Source: Chloroflexota bacterium (GTDB taxonomy: Bacteria; Chloroflexota; Dehalococcoidia; JACQGW01). From it: DNA of 18,259 nucleotides. Under the pieces are notes generated by a model. It was given only the letters and a program-made list of their open reading frames with translations, was not told the origin of the DNA and made no database searches. The translations under genes were made by a program, and so were the position numbers. This document shows positions 6,910-12,953 of this stretch, piece by piece; position 1 is the first letter of the stretch, and every line of letters starts with the position of its first letter. The stretch spans positions 1 to 18,259 of the forward strand of contig JACQGW010000118.1 of the NCBI GenBank assembly GCA_016199325.1, in the 5' to 3' direction.

Positions 6910-8108
6910 TGCGCGTCGTCCTGAGCGGCACCTTCTTCGCCTGGCCGGCAACCGGCACCGGCCAGTACACGCTGCGCCTGGCCCGCGAGCTGGAGTCGCT
7001 GGTCGACGAGCTGCTGGTTATCCCGCCGCGGGGCAGGCCCGCACCCCCGATCTCCGGAATCTTCGAGCCCGTCATACGTCATACGTCATACGTCATACGT
7101 CATGCGTCATATGGGGGCGCGTCCTCACCCCCGATCGCCGGAACCTTCGATCAGTTCGCCGGCCTGCAAAAGATCGTCTTCGAGCAAGTGGCCCTGCCGC
7201 TGGCGGCTCGGCGGGCACAGCCGGATCTGCTCCATGTCCCCTATTTCGGCTCGCCGGTCTGGTCGCCGGTGCCGACCGTCGTCACCGTCCACGACTTGAT
7301 CATGCTCGTCGTCCCGGAGCACCGGGGCGGTCTGGCGGTTCAGGCGTATACCCGGCTGGCGATGATGGCGGCGCGCCGTGCAACCCTCGTCCTCGCCGAC
7401 TCTGAATGCACCCGCCGGGACATTCTGCGACTGCTCGGCATCCCGGCGGATCGGGTCCGGGTTGTCCCGCTGGCGGCCGACGACCGGTATCAGGCCGACC
7501 AGCCGCCGGCCGCACTGGCCGCCGTTCGAGTGCGCTACGACCTGCCCGAACGTTTCATCCTCTACGTCGGCGATCTGAATCGACGAAAGAACCTGGAGGC
7601 GCTGATCTGCGCTTTCCGGCAGGTCGCGACCGACCGGGTGCTGGCTATCGCCGGCCGGGCGGCCGGCCGGAGCTCGGCGCTGTACCCCGATCTGGCTGCT
7701 TGTGCCCGACGTTACGGCGTCGAGGACCGGGTGCGATTCGTCGGGCACGTCGCCGAAGATGACAAGCCGGCGCTCTACGCCGCCTGTGACCTCTTTGTCT
7801 TTCCGAGCCGGTACGAGGGCTTCGGCCTGACGCCGCTGGAGGCGATGGCGGCCGGGGCGCCGGTGGTCTGCTCCAATGCGGCGAGTCTGCCCGAGGTCGT
7901 GGGCGACGGCGGCATCCTCGTCGAGCCCACCGAGGATGCCCTGGCGAGCGCGATGGGCAGCGTTCTGGCCGATCCCGCACTGGCCGATCGCCTGCGCCAC
8001 GCCGGCAAGGCCCGGGCCAAACAGTTCACCTGGCGTCGAACGGCCGAGCTGACAGTCGCGGCTTATGAGGATGCCATCAAGCTGGCGGAACGGCTCCGAC
8101 TCCAGTGA
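6909..8108 (+). CDS. GT4-family glycosyltransferase with heptad-array insertions
   Basis: A 399-residue GT-B enzyme. ATG 6909 shares its A with the upstream stop (TGATG). Landmarks are MRVVLSGTFFAW with TGTGQYTLRLARE, VVTVHDLIMLVVPEH, LVLADSECTRRDILRLLGIP, FILYVGDLNRRKNLEAL, and the E-x7-E motif EGFGLTPLE followed by AMAAGAPVVCSNAASLPEV. It is a close relative of the preceding gene, apparently a tandem duplicate family. Around residues 54-73 a GTCATAC array with flanking duplication adds 28 codons to the N-terminal domain before the helix FAGLQKIVFEQ. At the 3' end a second array supplies the stop codon TGA 8106-8108; a relic of the older C-terminus follows downstream at 8127-8178. The enzyme core is complete, so activity is plausible. 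Sugar specificity is unknown. Confidence 0.9.
   Translation: MRVVLSGTFFAWPATGTGQYTLRLARELESLVDELLVIPPRGRPAPPISGIFEPVIRHTSYVIRHASYGGASSPPIAGTFDQFAGLQKIVFEQVALPLAARRAQPDLLHVPYFGSPVWSPVPTVVTVHDLIMLVVPEHRGGLAVQAYTRLAMMAARRATLVLADSECTRRDILRLLGIPADRVRVVPLAADDRYQADQPPAALAAVRVRYDLPERFILYVGDLNRRKNLEALICAFRQVATDRVLAIAGRAAGRSSALYPDLAACARRYGVEDRVRFVGHVAEDDKPALYAACDLFVFPSRYEGFGLTPLEAMAAGAPVVCSNAASLPEVVGDGGILVEPTEDALASAMGSVLADPALADRLRHAGKARAKQFTWRRTAELTVAAYEDAIKLAERLRLQ
7042..7150 (+). repeat. GTCATAC heptad array between direct copies of host sequence
   Basis: Six 7-base units (7071-7112: four GTCATAC, then GTCATGC and GTCATAT) lie between two copies of a host-gene segment. The left copy 7042-7066 and the right copy 7126-7150 both start CACCCCCGATC and match at 23 of 25 bases. 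The copies are 84 bp apart (28 codons), so the frame is kept: the duplicated peptides are PPISGIFE and PPIAGTFD. Confidence 0.9.
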
Positions 8109-8161
8109 TGAGTGAGGAGTGAGGAGTGAGGATGCGATCGATGTGGCGGGACGGCTCCGGC
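8066..8161 (+). repeat. GTGAGGA heptad array at a gene 3' end, flanked by direct copies
   Basis: Four units (GTGATGA, then three GTGAGGA; 8105-8132) lie between the left copy 8066-8100 and the right copy 8127-8161, which match at 29 of 35 bases. The last unit overlaps the right copy, whose first bases TGAGGA are themselves array-like. The offset is 61 bp, not a multiple of 3. The unit is the reverse complement of the ATCACTC-type sequence (ACTCCTC/ACTCATC), so in this orientation it reads TGA stops. Confidence 0.88.
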
Positions 8162-8186
8162 CGTTTTTGGCGGATTGATGCTCTAT

Positions 8187-8486
8187 CCTAACTTTTGTGC
8201 AACTGGCAGCCGGATGGACCTTTTCCATCGAGTCCGTCCGTCGACCAACGATGGGCCGCAGAGGCTCGGACACCGAGTGGCCTGGGAGCGCCATGCCTTC
8301 TGGGAGCGCAGGCGTCCTCGCCTGCCCCGGTTTGGCGGCACGCACGCGTGGTCCTTGCTTCGATCTCCATGGTCGCCACCGTTTGCCGGTCGACTCAGCC
8401 CAAGCAGGCGAGACGCCTGCGCTCCCGGACACGACGCCGCCAGCCTCTTCCCGGTCGAATCGGATGCTGGTTGCACGACAATTAGG
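8187..8486. mobile_element. Possible MITE-like element with imperfect 34-bp terminal inverted repeats
   Basis: The left end 8187-8220 (starting CCTAACTTTTGTGCAAC) and the right end 8453-8486 (reverse complement starting CCTAATTGTCGTGCAAC) match at 25 of 34 bases as inverted repeats. CTAT occurs directly outside both ends (8183-8186 and 8487-8490), compatible with a 4-bp target duplication. There is no transposase inside, so it would be non-autonomous. The terminal match is imperfect, and confirmation depends on finding other copies. Confidence 0.4.
8302..8426. repeat. Inverted pair of hairpin repeats
   Basis: The arms 8302-8325 (start GGGAGCGCAGGCGTCC) and 8404-8426 are reverse complements apart from one missing base. 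Each arm is itself a small hairpin (GCAGGCG paired with CGCCTGC). This matches a type of GC-rich dispersed repeat that I recall as common in many environmental bacteria; I have not searched for it. It lies inside the possible MITE-like element. Confidence 0.8.
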
Positions 8487-8583
8487 CTATTGTTCGAGGC
8501 ATGGCATAGTGAATGATTGATGCATCCGGCGCGTCACTTGCCGATCCTGGCAGATCCCTGTCTGTCATGCGGAGCTCCCCGCC

Positions 8584-8666
8584 TGTCATGCTGAGCCGCA
8601 GCGAAGCATCTCCCGGACGCCGCGCGTTCGGGCCGTGGAGATGCTTCGCTGCGGCTCAGCATGACA
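8584..8666. repeat. Palindromic repeat element, copy 2, with short flanking direct repeat
   Basis: A perfect 30-bp inverted repeat (8584-8613 and 8637-8666), with outer ends TGTCATGCTGAGC and GCTCAGCATGACA and a 23-base loop. It has the same arms as 1-69. Outside it, TCCCTGTCT followed by CGGAG and TCC appears on both sides (8555-8577 with 7 extra bases, and 8682-8698). A partial element end (CTGTCATGCGGAG) precedes it. Confidence 0.88.
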
Positions 8667-8703
8667 ATGCACGGGCGCCGTTCCCTGTCTCGGAGTCCAA
8701 AAG

Positions 8704-9474
8704 ATGACCATGACGCCGCCGGTTGTTTTCGAGTGCGTCACCGCCGACGCGCTGGCGCGGGACGACCGGTGGTGGCAGATCTACGACGATGCCTTTCCGG
8801 CCGGTGAACGGGATCCTCGGGAGGTGATCCTGGGCACCGTGCGGTCGGGCGTCGGGTTGGCCGTGCGTGCCGCCGCCGACGGCGGCACGGTGGGCCTGGC
8901 CACCGTCCACCTCTTGCAGGCGCCGGCGGCGGTCTTCCTCGTCTACCTCGCCGTCGCCGCGCCGTTCCGTGGCCGGAAGATCGGCGAACAGCTCCTGGAG
9001 CACGCCTGGCGGATCGGTGCGAGCCGATTGGCCGAGCGGGGCCTGGCCGCGATGGGCCTGGTCTGGGAGGTCGACGTGCCGGCGCTGGCGGCGACGGCGG
9101 TAGAGGCTAACCTGCGCCGTCGGCGCATCGCGTTCTACCACAGGCATGGCGGTGCCGTTCTGCCTCGCCCGTACGCCCAGCCGCCCCTCGACGGCGGCGC
9201 GCCGGTGCCGATGCTCCTGATGTACCGCCCCGCCCCGGGAACGCACCCACCGGACCCGGCAGTGGCCGAGATCACTCATTGCTCATCACTCATCACTCAT
9301 CACTCATCACTCGCCTCGGGAACGCGCCTGCCGGACCCGGCGATGACCGAGGCCCTCGTGCGCGCCATCTACTTCGAGAAATACGGCTCGGCGAACGGCG
9401 TTCCGGCCGAGACGCTGGAGCACCTCCGGCAAGCGGGCTGCTGTCAGAGCGCTATCGCGCCGGTGGAGCCATGA
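8704..9474 (+). CDS. GNAT-family N-acetyltransferase with heptad-array insertion
   Basis: A 256-residue protein. The first 175 residues look like an acetyltransferase fold: AFPAGERDP near the N-terminus, the strand VFLVYLAVAAPFRGRKIGEQLLEHAW (the acetyl-CoA pyrophosphate loop seen as RGRKIGEQLL) and the late FYHRHGGAVLP segment typical of GNAT proteins. It would transfer an acyl group from a CoA donor; the substrate is unknown, though the glycan genes nearby make sugar or lipid modification possible. Residues 190-203 come from an ATCACTC array, and the host segment GT(H/R)xPDPA is duplicated on both sides, adding 27 codons between the GNAT domain and a short helical C-terminal tail. ATG 8704 is preceded by GGAG. 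It overlaps the methyltransferase gene by 4 bases (ATGA). Confidence 0.78.
   Translation: MTMTPPVVFECVTADALARDDRWWQIYDDAFPAGERDPREVILGTVRSGVGLAVRAAADGGTVGLATVHLLQAPAAVFLVYLAVAAPFRGRKIGEQLLEHAWRIGASRLAERGLAAMGLVWEVDVPALAATAVEANLRRRRIAFYHRHGGAVLPRPYAQPPLDGGAPVPMLLMYRPAPGTHPPDPAVAEITHCSSLITHHSSLASGTRLPDPAMTEALVRAIYFEKYGSANGVPAETLEHLRQAGCCQSAIAPVEP
9236..9351 (+). repeat. ATCACTC heptad array between direct copies of host sequence
   Basis: Six 7-base units (9271-9312: ATCACTC, ATTGCTC, then four ATCACTC) lie between the left copy 9236-9270 and the right copy 9317-9351, which both start CGGGAACGC and match at 29 of 35 bases. All six differences are transitions. The 81-bp offset is 27 codons, so the acetyltransferase frame stays open. 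Confidence 0.92.
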
Positions 9475-10265
9475 GCAGGTCGGCGGTCCCGTTCCGAGTC
9501 GGCGAGAGCGGCGAGCGCATCTGGGGCGAGCGGCCGGTCTCTCGGCGCAATATGGCGCTGCGCCGGGCGCTGGTGAGCCTGGAGAGCTGCCGCGGCGCCG
9601 TCCTCGAGGTCGGCTGCGGCGCCGGGCGGTTCATCGCGAGCGTGCAGGCGCTTCGGCCGGACCTCGAAGCCCACGGCTGTGACCTGAGCCCCCGGGCGAT
9701 CGCCGGTGCGCGGGCGGCCGGCACGCCGGTCCGCTTTGCCGTTGCCAGTCTGACGGCGCTGCCGTACGCGACGGCGGCCTTCGACGCCGTCCTCCTCTTC
9801 GACGTCCTGGAGCACCTGCGGGAGCCGGCACTCGGTCTGGCCGAGATCCACCGGGTGCTCCGCCCGTGCGGCGTCTTCCACGCGCTGGTGCCGTGTGAAG
9901 GGCAGCCCTGCACCCTCCACTGGCTCCTGTGGCGGCTGGGCGTTGCCGCCGACCTGAAGGAGCGGCACGGCGAGCACGTTCAGCGCTTCACACGCGCCGG
10001 CGTCGGCCGGCTCCTGGCGGAAGCCGGCTTCCAGGTGGAGCGCGTCGAGTACAGCATGCATCCGGCCGGCCAGGTGCGCGACGTGCTCGTCTACCTGGCG
10101 CTGGAGCCCTGGTTCCGGCGGCTGCGGCTGGACAACCCTCTCTATCGGGTGGTCATGCGGGCGCTGTGGGCCGCGGCCTACGTCGAATCGACCGCGCTCC
10201 GGGCGGTCCCAAACGGCGCCGTCGTCGTCCATGCGACGGCACGGCGTATGAATCGATGTCGCTAA
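9471..10265 (+). CDS. Class I SAM-dependent methyltransferase
   Basis: A 264-residue methyltransferase. The SAM-binding motif I is VLEVGCGAGRFIAS, followed by the acidic end of beta 2 (HGCDLSPRAI). Motif IV FDAVLLFDVLEHLREP and the post-motif EIHRVLRPCGVFHALVP match the UbiE/Methyltransf_11 type that methylates small molecules or lipid-linked glycans. ATG 9471 overlaps the upstream stop (ATGA) and has GGAG just before it. The C-terminal third has a hydrophobic region (VRDVLVYLALEPWF), possibly for membrane contact. Setting in a glycan locus suggests sugar O-methylation, but this is inference. The stop TAA 10263-10265 lies inside the next gene. Confidence 0.85.
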   Translation: MSRSAVPFRVGESGERIWGERPVSRRNMALRRALVSLESCRGAVLEVGCGAGRFIASVQALRPDLEAHGCDLSPRAIAGARAAGTPVRFAVASLTALPYATAAFDAVLLFDVLEHLREPALGLAEIHRVLRPCGVFHALVPCEGQPCTLHWLLWRLGVAADLKERHGEHVQRFTRAGVGRLLAEAGFQVERVEYSMHPAGQVRDVLVYLALEPWFRRLRLDNPLYRVVMRALWAAAYVESTALRAVPNGAVVVHATARRMNRCR

Positions 10266-11380
10266 CGGAGCATCCCCTCCGCGCGCTGATGATCTCGAAG
10301 GCGTGCTACGTCGCCGCCTATCGACGAAAGCTCGAAGAGCTGGCGAGCGCGGGCGTCGACCTGACACTCGTCGTGCCGCCGCACTGGCGTTTCGGCCGCC
10401 GCATCGCGCCGCTCGAGCCGGGCCTCGACCACGGCTACCGGACGATCGTCCGCAACCCGCGCTGGAACGGCAACCACCACCTTCACCATTACCCCGGCAT
10501 CGGCCGCCTGCTCGCCGAATGGCGCCCCGCGATCCTCCACGTCGACGAGGAGCCGTACGACTTCGTCACGATCCACGCGCTGCTGGCGGCACGCCGCTCC
10601 GGCGCCAGAACGGTCTTCTTCACCTGGCAGAACCTGGCCCGCCGCTTTCCGCCGCCGTTCGACTGGATCGAGGCGGCCGTCCTCCGGCGGGCCGGCGGGG
10701 CGATCGCCGGCAACCATGCCGCCGCGGCGATCCTCCGTGACAAAGGCTTCGGCGGTCCGCTGGCCGTCATCCCGCAGTTCGGCGTCGACCCGGACCTGTT
10801 CCGGCCGATTCCTCGCGAGAAGCCGGGTCCGGTCCGCATCGGCTACGCCGGGCGGCTGGTCCCCGAGAAGGGGCTGCGGGTGCTCGCCGCCGCGCTGGCA
10901 GAGCTGCCGGGAGATTGGCAACTGGCGGTAGCCGGCGAGGGGCCGCTCCTGGGCGAGCTCAAAGCGACCTTCAGCCGGCCGTCCCTGGCCGGTCGGCTCG
11001 ATCTGGTTGGCGCTGTGCCGTCGACGGCGATGCCCGTCTTCCTGGGAACGCTCGACGTGCTCGTGCTGCCGTCGCTGACGACGCCGCACTGGCAGGAGCA
11101 GTTCGGGCGCGTCCTCGTCGAGGCGATGGCGTGCGAGGTCGCCGTAGTCGGCTCCGACTCCGGCGAGATTCCGCAGGTGATCGGCGACGCCGGGATGATC
11201 GTCCGGGAAGGGAACGCCGGCGCGCTGCGGGATGCGCTCGCCGCGCTGGCCGCCCAGCCGGCCCGCCGAGCCGCCCTCGGCGCAGCCGGCCGTCGGCGTG
11301 TCCTGGACCGCTACACCCAGCGGCGCATCGCCGAGGAGACGATCGCCCTCTACCGGCAGGTGCTCCTGGCCGTTCGCTAG
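10256..11380 (+). CDS. GT4-family glycosyltransferase
   Basis: A 374-residue GT-B enzyme. The N-terminal domain starts LRALMISKACYVAAYRRKLE and includes ILHVDEEPYDFVT, common in GT4 relatives. The second domain begins VRIGYAGRLVPEKGLRVL, with the donor-site E-x7-E as EQFGRVLVE followed by AMACEVAVVGSDSGEIPQV. ATG 10256 overlaps the methyltransferase by 10 bases; ATG 10289 (MISKACYV) is an alternative start. It forms an operon with the acetyltransferase and methyltransferase, so the three may build or decorate one glycan. The acceptor is unknown. It is not closely similar to the two tandem GT4 enzymes upstream. Confidence 0.88.
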   Translation: MSLTEHPLRALMISKACYVAAYRRKLEELASAGVDLTLVVPPHWRFGRRIAPLEPGLDHGYRTIVRNPRWNGNHHLHHYPGIGRLLAEWRPAILHVDEEPYDFVTIHALLAARRSGARTVFFTWQNLARRFPPPFDWIEAAVLRRAGGAIAGNHAAAAILRDKGFGGPLAVIPQFGVDPDLFRPIPREKPGPVRIGYAGRLVPEKGLRVLAAALAELPGDWQLAVAGEGPLLGELKATFSRPSLAGRLDLVGAVPSTAMPVFLGTLDVLVLPSLTTPHWQEQFGRVLVEAMACEVAVVGSDSGEIPQVIGDAGMIVREGNAGALRDALAALAAQPARRAALGAAGRRRVLDRYTQRRIAEETIALYRQVLLAVR

Positions 11381-11404
11381 AGCGGTTCCCCCAGACAACG
11401 AACC

Positions 11405-11453
11405 CCCAAGACGCCAAGATCGCCAAGAGGGACGGCGAGAAAGACGCCAAGAA
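11405..11453 (+). repeat. Degenerate CCAAGA-type short tandem repeat
   Basis: CCAAGACG, CCAAGATCG and CCAAGAGGG follow one another at 11405-11430, and GCCAAGAAC returns near 11446. The period is 8-9 bases, not 7. GGCAG with GCTCCTG occurs on both sides (11355-11368 and 11482-11496, with gaps), a weak hint of flank similarity like that at the heptad sites. Confidence 0.35.
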
Positions 11454-11494
11454 CATCGGTTGGTCGTTTGGTCAATCCTTGGGCAGACCGCTCC

Positions 11495-11523
11495 TGTGGT
11501 ATAATGTGACCACAGATGGTCAC
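11495..11523 (+). promoter_or_regulatory. Toxin-antitoxin promoter and operator-like inverted repeats
   Basis: An extended -10 box (TGGTATAAT, 11497-11505) has a weak TTGGGC 15 bases upstream. Two inverted repeats overlap or follow it: TGTGG (11495-11499) with CCACA (11510-11514), centred on the -10 box, and GTGACC (11506-11511) with GGTCAC (11518-11523). Antitoxins of this type usually repress their own operon, so these are candidate operators. Transcription would start near 11512, about 30 bases before the antitoxin ATG. Confidence 0.6.
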
Positions 11524-11544
11524 TGTCAAGAAATGGGAGGCGCC

Positions 11545-11850
11545 ATGAAGCGAGTCGGCGTCCGCGAGTTTCGCGATCATGCCACACAGTACCTTGCCGG
11601 CGACGAAGTGCTGGCTATCGAGCGGCACAGCCAGACCATCGGCTTCTACGTGCCGACCGGGGTCAGCCGCCGGGAGAGCTTCGTTCAGGCGCTGGAGCGC
11701 CTGGAGGAAACGATCCGGCGGGTGGTGGCCGAGACCGGGCTCTCCGAAGAGGAACTGAGCCGTCTGTACGATCTCGCTGAGTCGGTGCCCGATCACCCAC
11801 AGCGCCGTCGACGCAGACCGGCGGCAGACACGCATGCGCCTGGTCGTTGA
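11545..11850 (+). CDS. Phd/YefM-type antitoxin
   Basis: A 101-residue protein whose first 45 residues match the Phd/YefM DNA-binding fold: VGVREFRDHATQYLAGDEVL, then the strand IGFYVPTG. The rest is helical and Arg-rich (QRRRRRPAAD at the end), the part expected to bind and neutralise the toxin. ATG 11545 is chosen for the GGGAGG (11535-11540) 4 bases upstream. It overlaps the PIN gene by 17 bases, as usual for such pairs. The inverted repeats upstream are likely autoregulatory sites. Confidence 0.8.
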   Translation: MKRVGVREFRDHATQYLAGDEVLAIERHSQTIGFYVPTGVSRRESFVQALERLEETIRRVVAETGLSEEELSRLYDLAESVPDHPQRRRRRPAADTHAPGR

Positions 11851-12274
11851 CGCCAGCACGCTGGTCGCCGAAGTCCTACGCGCCCGCGGACGAAAGCTCC
11901 TTGCCCACTCCAGCCTCGATCTCGCCGTGGCCGCCGACGCCTGGAGCGAGACTGAGCACGAGCTGAGCAAGCGTGTGGCGCTGTTGGTGGAGCGCGGATA
12001 CCTGGAGCCGGCATCGGCCATTCAGTTGCTGGACGAAGCCCTGGCGACGATTGCTGCCCGCGTGACCCTCGTGGCCTCGGAGATCTACGCCGATCGGCTG
12101 GCGGAGGCGCGACAGCGCGTCCCGCGCGACCCCCGTGACGCGCCGACGATCGCACTGGCGCTGACCCTGGACTGCGGCATCTGGACCGGCGATCACGACT
12201 TCTTCGGCTGCGGACTGCCCGTCTGGATCACTGAGACACTGCTGCGACACGTCGAGGCCCCGAAAGGCGAGTAG
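11834..12274 (+). CDS. PIN-domain toxin (VapC-like ribonuclease)
   Basis: A 146-residue PIN-fold protein. The metal-binding acidic residues are seen as the N-terminal VVDAST aspartate, a glutamate in WSETEHEL, the RDPRDAPTIALAL aspartate and the terminal WTGDHDF aspartate. PIN toxins cleave RNA (often tRNA or rRNA) with Mg/Mn ions. The start overlaps the antitoxin gene, coupling their translation. No separate ribosome binding site is clear. The four acidic positions look intact, so the nuclease is probably active if not neutralised. Confidence 0.82.
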   Translation: MRLVVDASTLVAEVLRARGRKLLAHSSLDLAVAADAWSETEHELSKRVALLVERGYLEPASAIQLLDEALATIAARVTLVASEIYADRLAEARQRVPRDPRDAPTIALALTLDCGIWTGDHDFFGCGLPVWITETLLRHVEAPKGE

Positions 12275-12305
12275 GGCGAGGAAGCGAAAGCCCGCGTCTA
12301 CTCCG

Positions 12306-12334
12306 GCCCCTCTCCCGCACGGCGGGAGAGGGGC
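12306..12334. terminator. Hairpin between convergent genes, probable bidirectional terminator or dispersed repeat
   Basis: A perfect 13-bp inverted repeat GCCCCTCTCCCGC / GCGGGAGAGGGGC with a 3-base loop lies between the PIN gene and the minus-strand Hsp20 gene. No U-tract follows. The adjacent GCGAGCGCAGCGAGCG resembles repeat sequence common in GC-rich genomes. Confidence 0.5.
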
Positions 12335-12370
12335 GCGAGCGCAGCGAGCGGGGTGAGGGCGCTCCCCCAA

Positions 12371-12811
12371 CTACCGCGGCCCGGTGGTCGTCACCCGAAT
12401 GTGCTTGGCCCTGGCGGTTTCGGCCTTCGGCAAGCGCAGGGTCAGGGTGCCGTTCTCGAAGGTCGCCTGGGCCTTGTCGGCCTGGACAGGCACGGGCAGC
12501 GTCACCGAGCGGCTGAACCGGCCGAAGCGCCGCTCCTGGCGGTAGTAGCTCTCCCGCTTGATCTCCTCTTCGGCCTTCGTCTCAGCCGTGACGGTGAGGA
12601 GGTTCTCCTGGACGGTGATGTCCACGTTCTCCGGCTTGACGCCCGGCAGGGACGCTTTGACGACGATGCTATCGTCCTTGTCGTAGATGTCGAGTGGAAT
12701 GCCCTCGAGTCGCCAGGGCATCCGCTCGCCGAGCGTCTCCTCCATCAGCCGGTCCATCGCTTCCCGCATGGTCATGATGTCCCGCATCGGTTCCCAGCGC
12801 AGCAAGCTCAT
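12371..12811 (-). CDS. Hsp20-family small heat-shock protein
   Basis: A 146-residue alpha-crystallin-domain chaperone. The domain starts around residue 38 (LDIYDKDDSIVVKASLPGV) and runs to the conserved FENGTLTLRLPKAE (around residue 118-131). A short C-terminal I-x-V segment (IRV) follows, which in this family links dimers. It holds unfolding proteins under heat stress. AGGAGG with a 6-base spacer precedes its ATG (minus strand, 12811). It follows the HEAT-repeat gene on the same strand with 142 bases between, holding a strong hairpin. No CIRCE sequence was found, so control by HrcA is not supported. Confidence 0.93.
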   Translation of the reverse strand: MSLLRWEPMRDIMTMREAMDRLMEETLGERMPWRLEGIPLDIYDKDDSIVVKASLPGVKPENVDITVQENLLTVTAETKAEEEIKRESYYRQERRFGRFSRSVTLPVPVQADKAQATFENGTLTLRLPKAETARAKHIRVTTTGPR

Positions 12812-12830
12812 CGTGTCCTCCTGTAGTGAT

Positions 12831-12860
12831 GTGCTGCGGCCGATCGTCGGCGCGCAGCAC
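12831..12860 (-). promoter_or_regulatory. Strong hairpin in the Hsp20 5' leader
   Basis: In the sense direction GTGCTGCG...CGCAGCAC with inner GCCGA/TCGGC and a 3-base loop gives a 13-bp stem with one bulge, just upstream of the ribosome binding site. It does not cover the AGGAGG, so it is not a simple thermosensor; stabilisation of the leader or attenuation is possible. A TTCCTGTAGGAA palindrome at 12934-12945 lies further upstream, near a possible promoter. Confidence 0.45.
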
Positions 12861-12953
12861 TTTGCCCAGCAGGCTCCGTGCCAGGGCGCCCGGCCGACGG
12901 CTCTGCCCGCCGCCCGGTTCTGGCGTATTGTGTCGTTCCTACAGGAATCAGTC

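Larger units (their letters stand above)
8109..8703. other. Gene-free, repeat-rich spacer
   Basis: The stretch between two gene runs holds, in order: the end of a heptad array and the relic C-terminus of the upstream glycosyltransferase (to the TGA at 8176-8178); a possible 300-bp MITE-like element (8187-8486) containing two hairpins; and a palindromic element (8584-8666) with short flanking duplication. Short open frames here run through the repeats and resemble no protein family I recognise, so none is called. No clear promoter for the acetyltransferase at 8704 was seen. Confidence 0.75.

Noticed and set aside
8175..8516. An open frame of 113 codons in the repeat-rich spacer
   Set aside because: It runs through the inverted hairpin repeats, shows frame overlaps in all directions and has no recognisable domain or ribosome binding site; such frames are typical artefacts of GC-rich repeats.
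7071..9312. Heptad arrays as CRISPR repeats
   Set aside because: Units are only 7 bases with no spacers and no cas genes.
7042..9351. Diversity-generating retroelement as the cause of flank differences
   Set aside because: No reverse transcriptase, template repeat or adenine-specific changes; differences between the copies are mixed at two sites.
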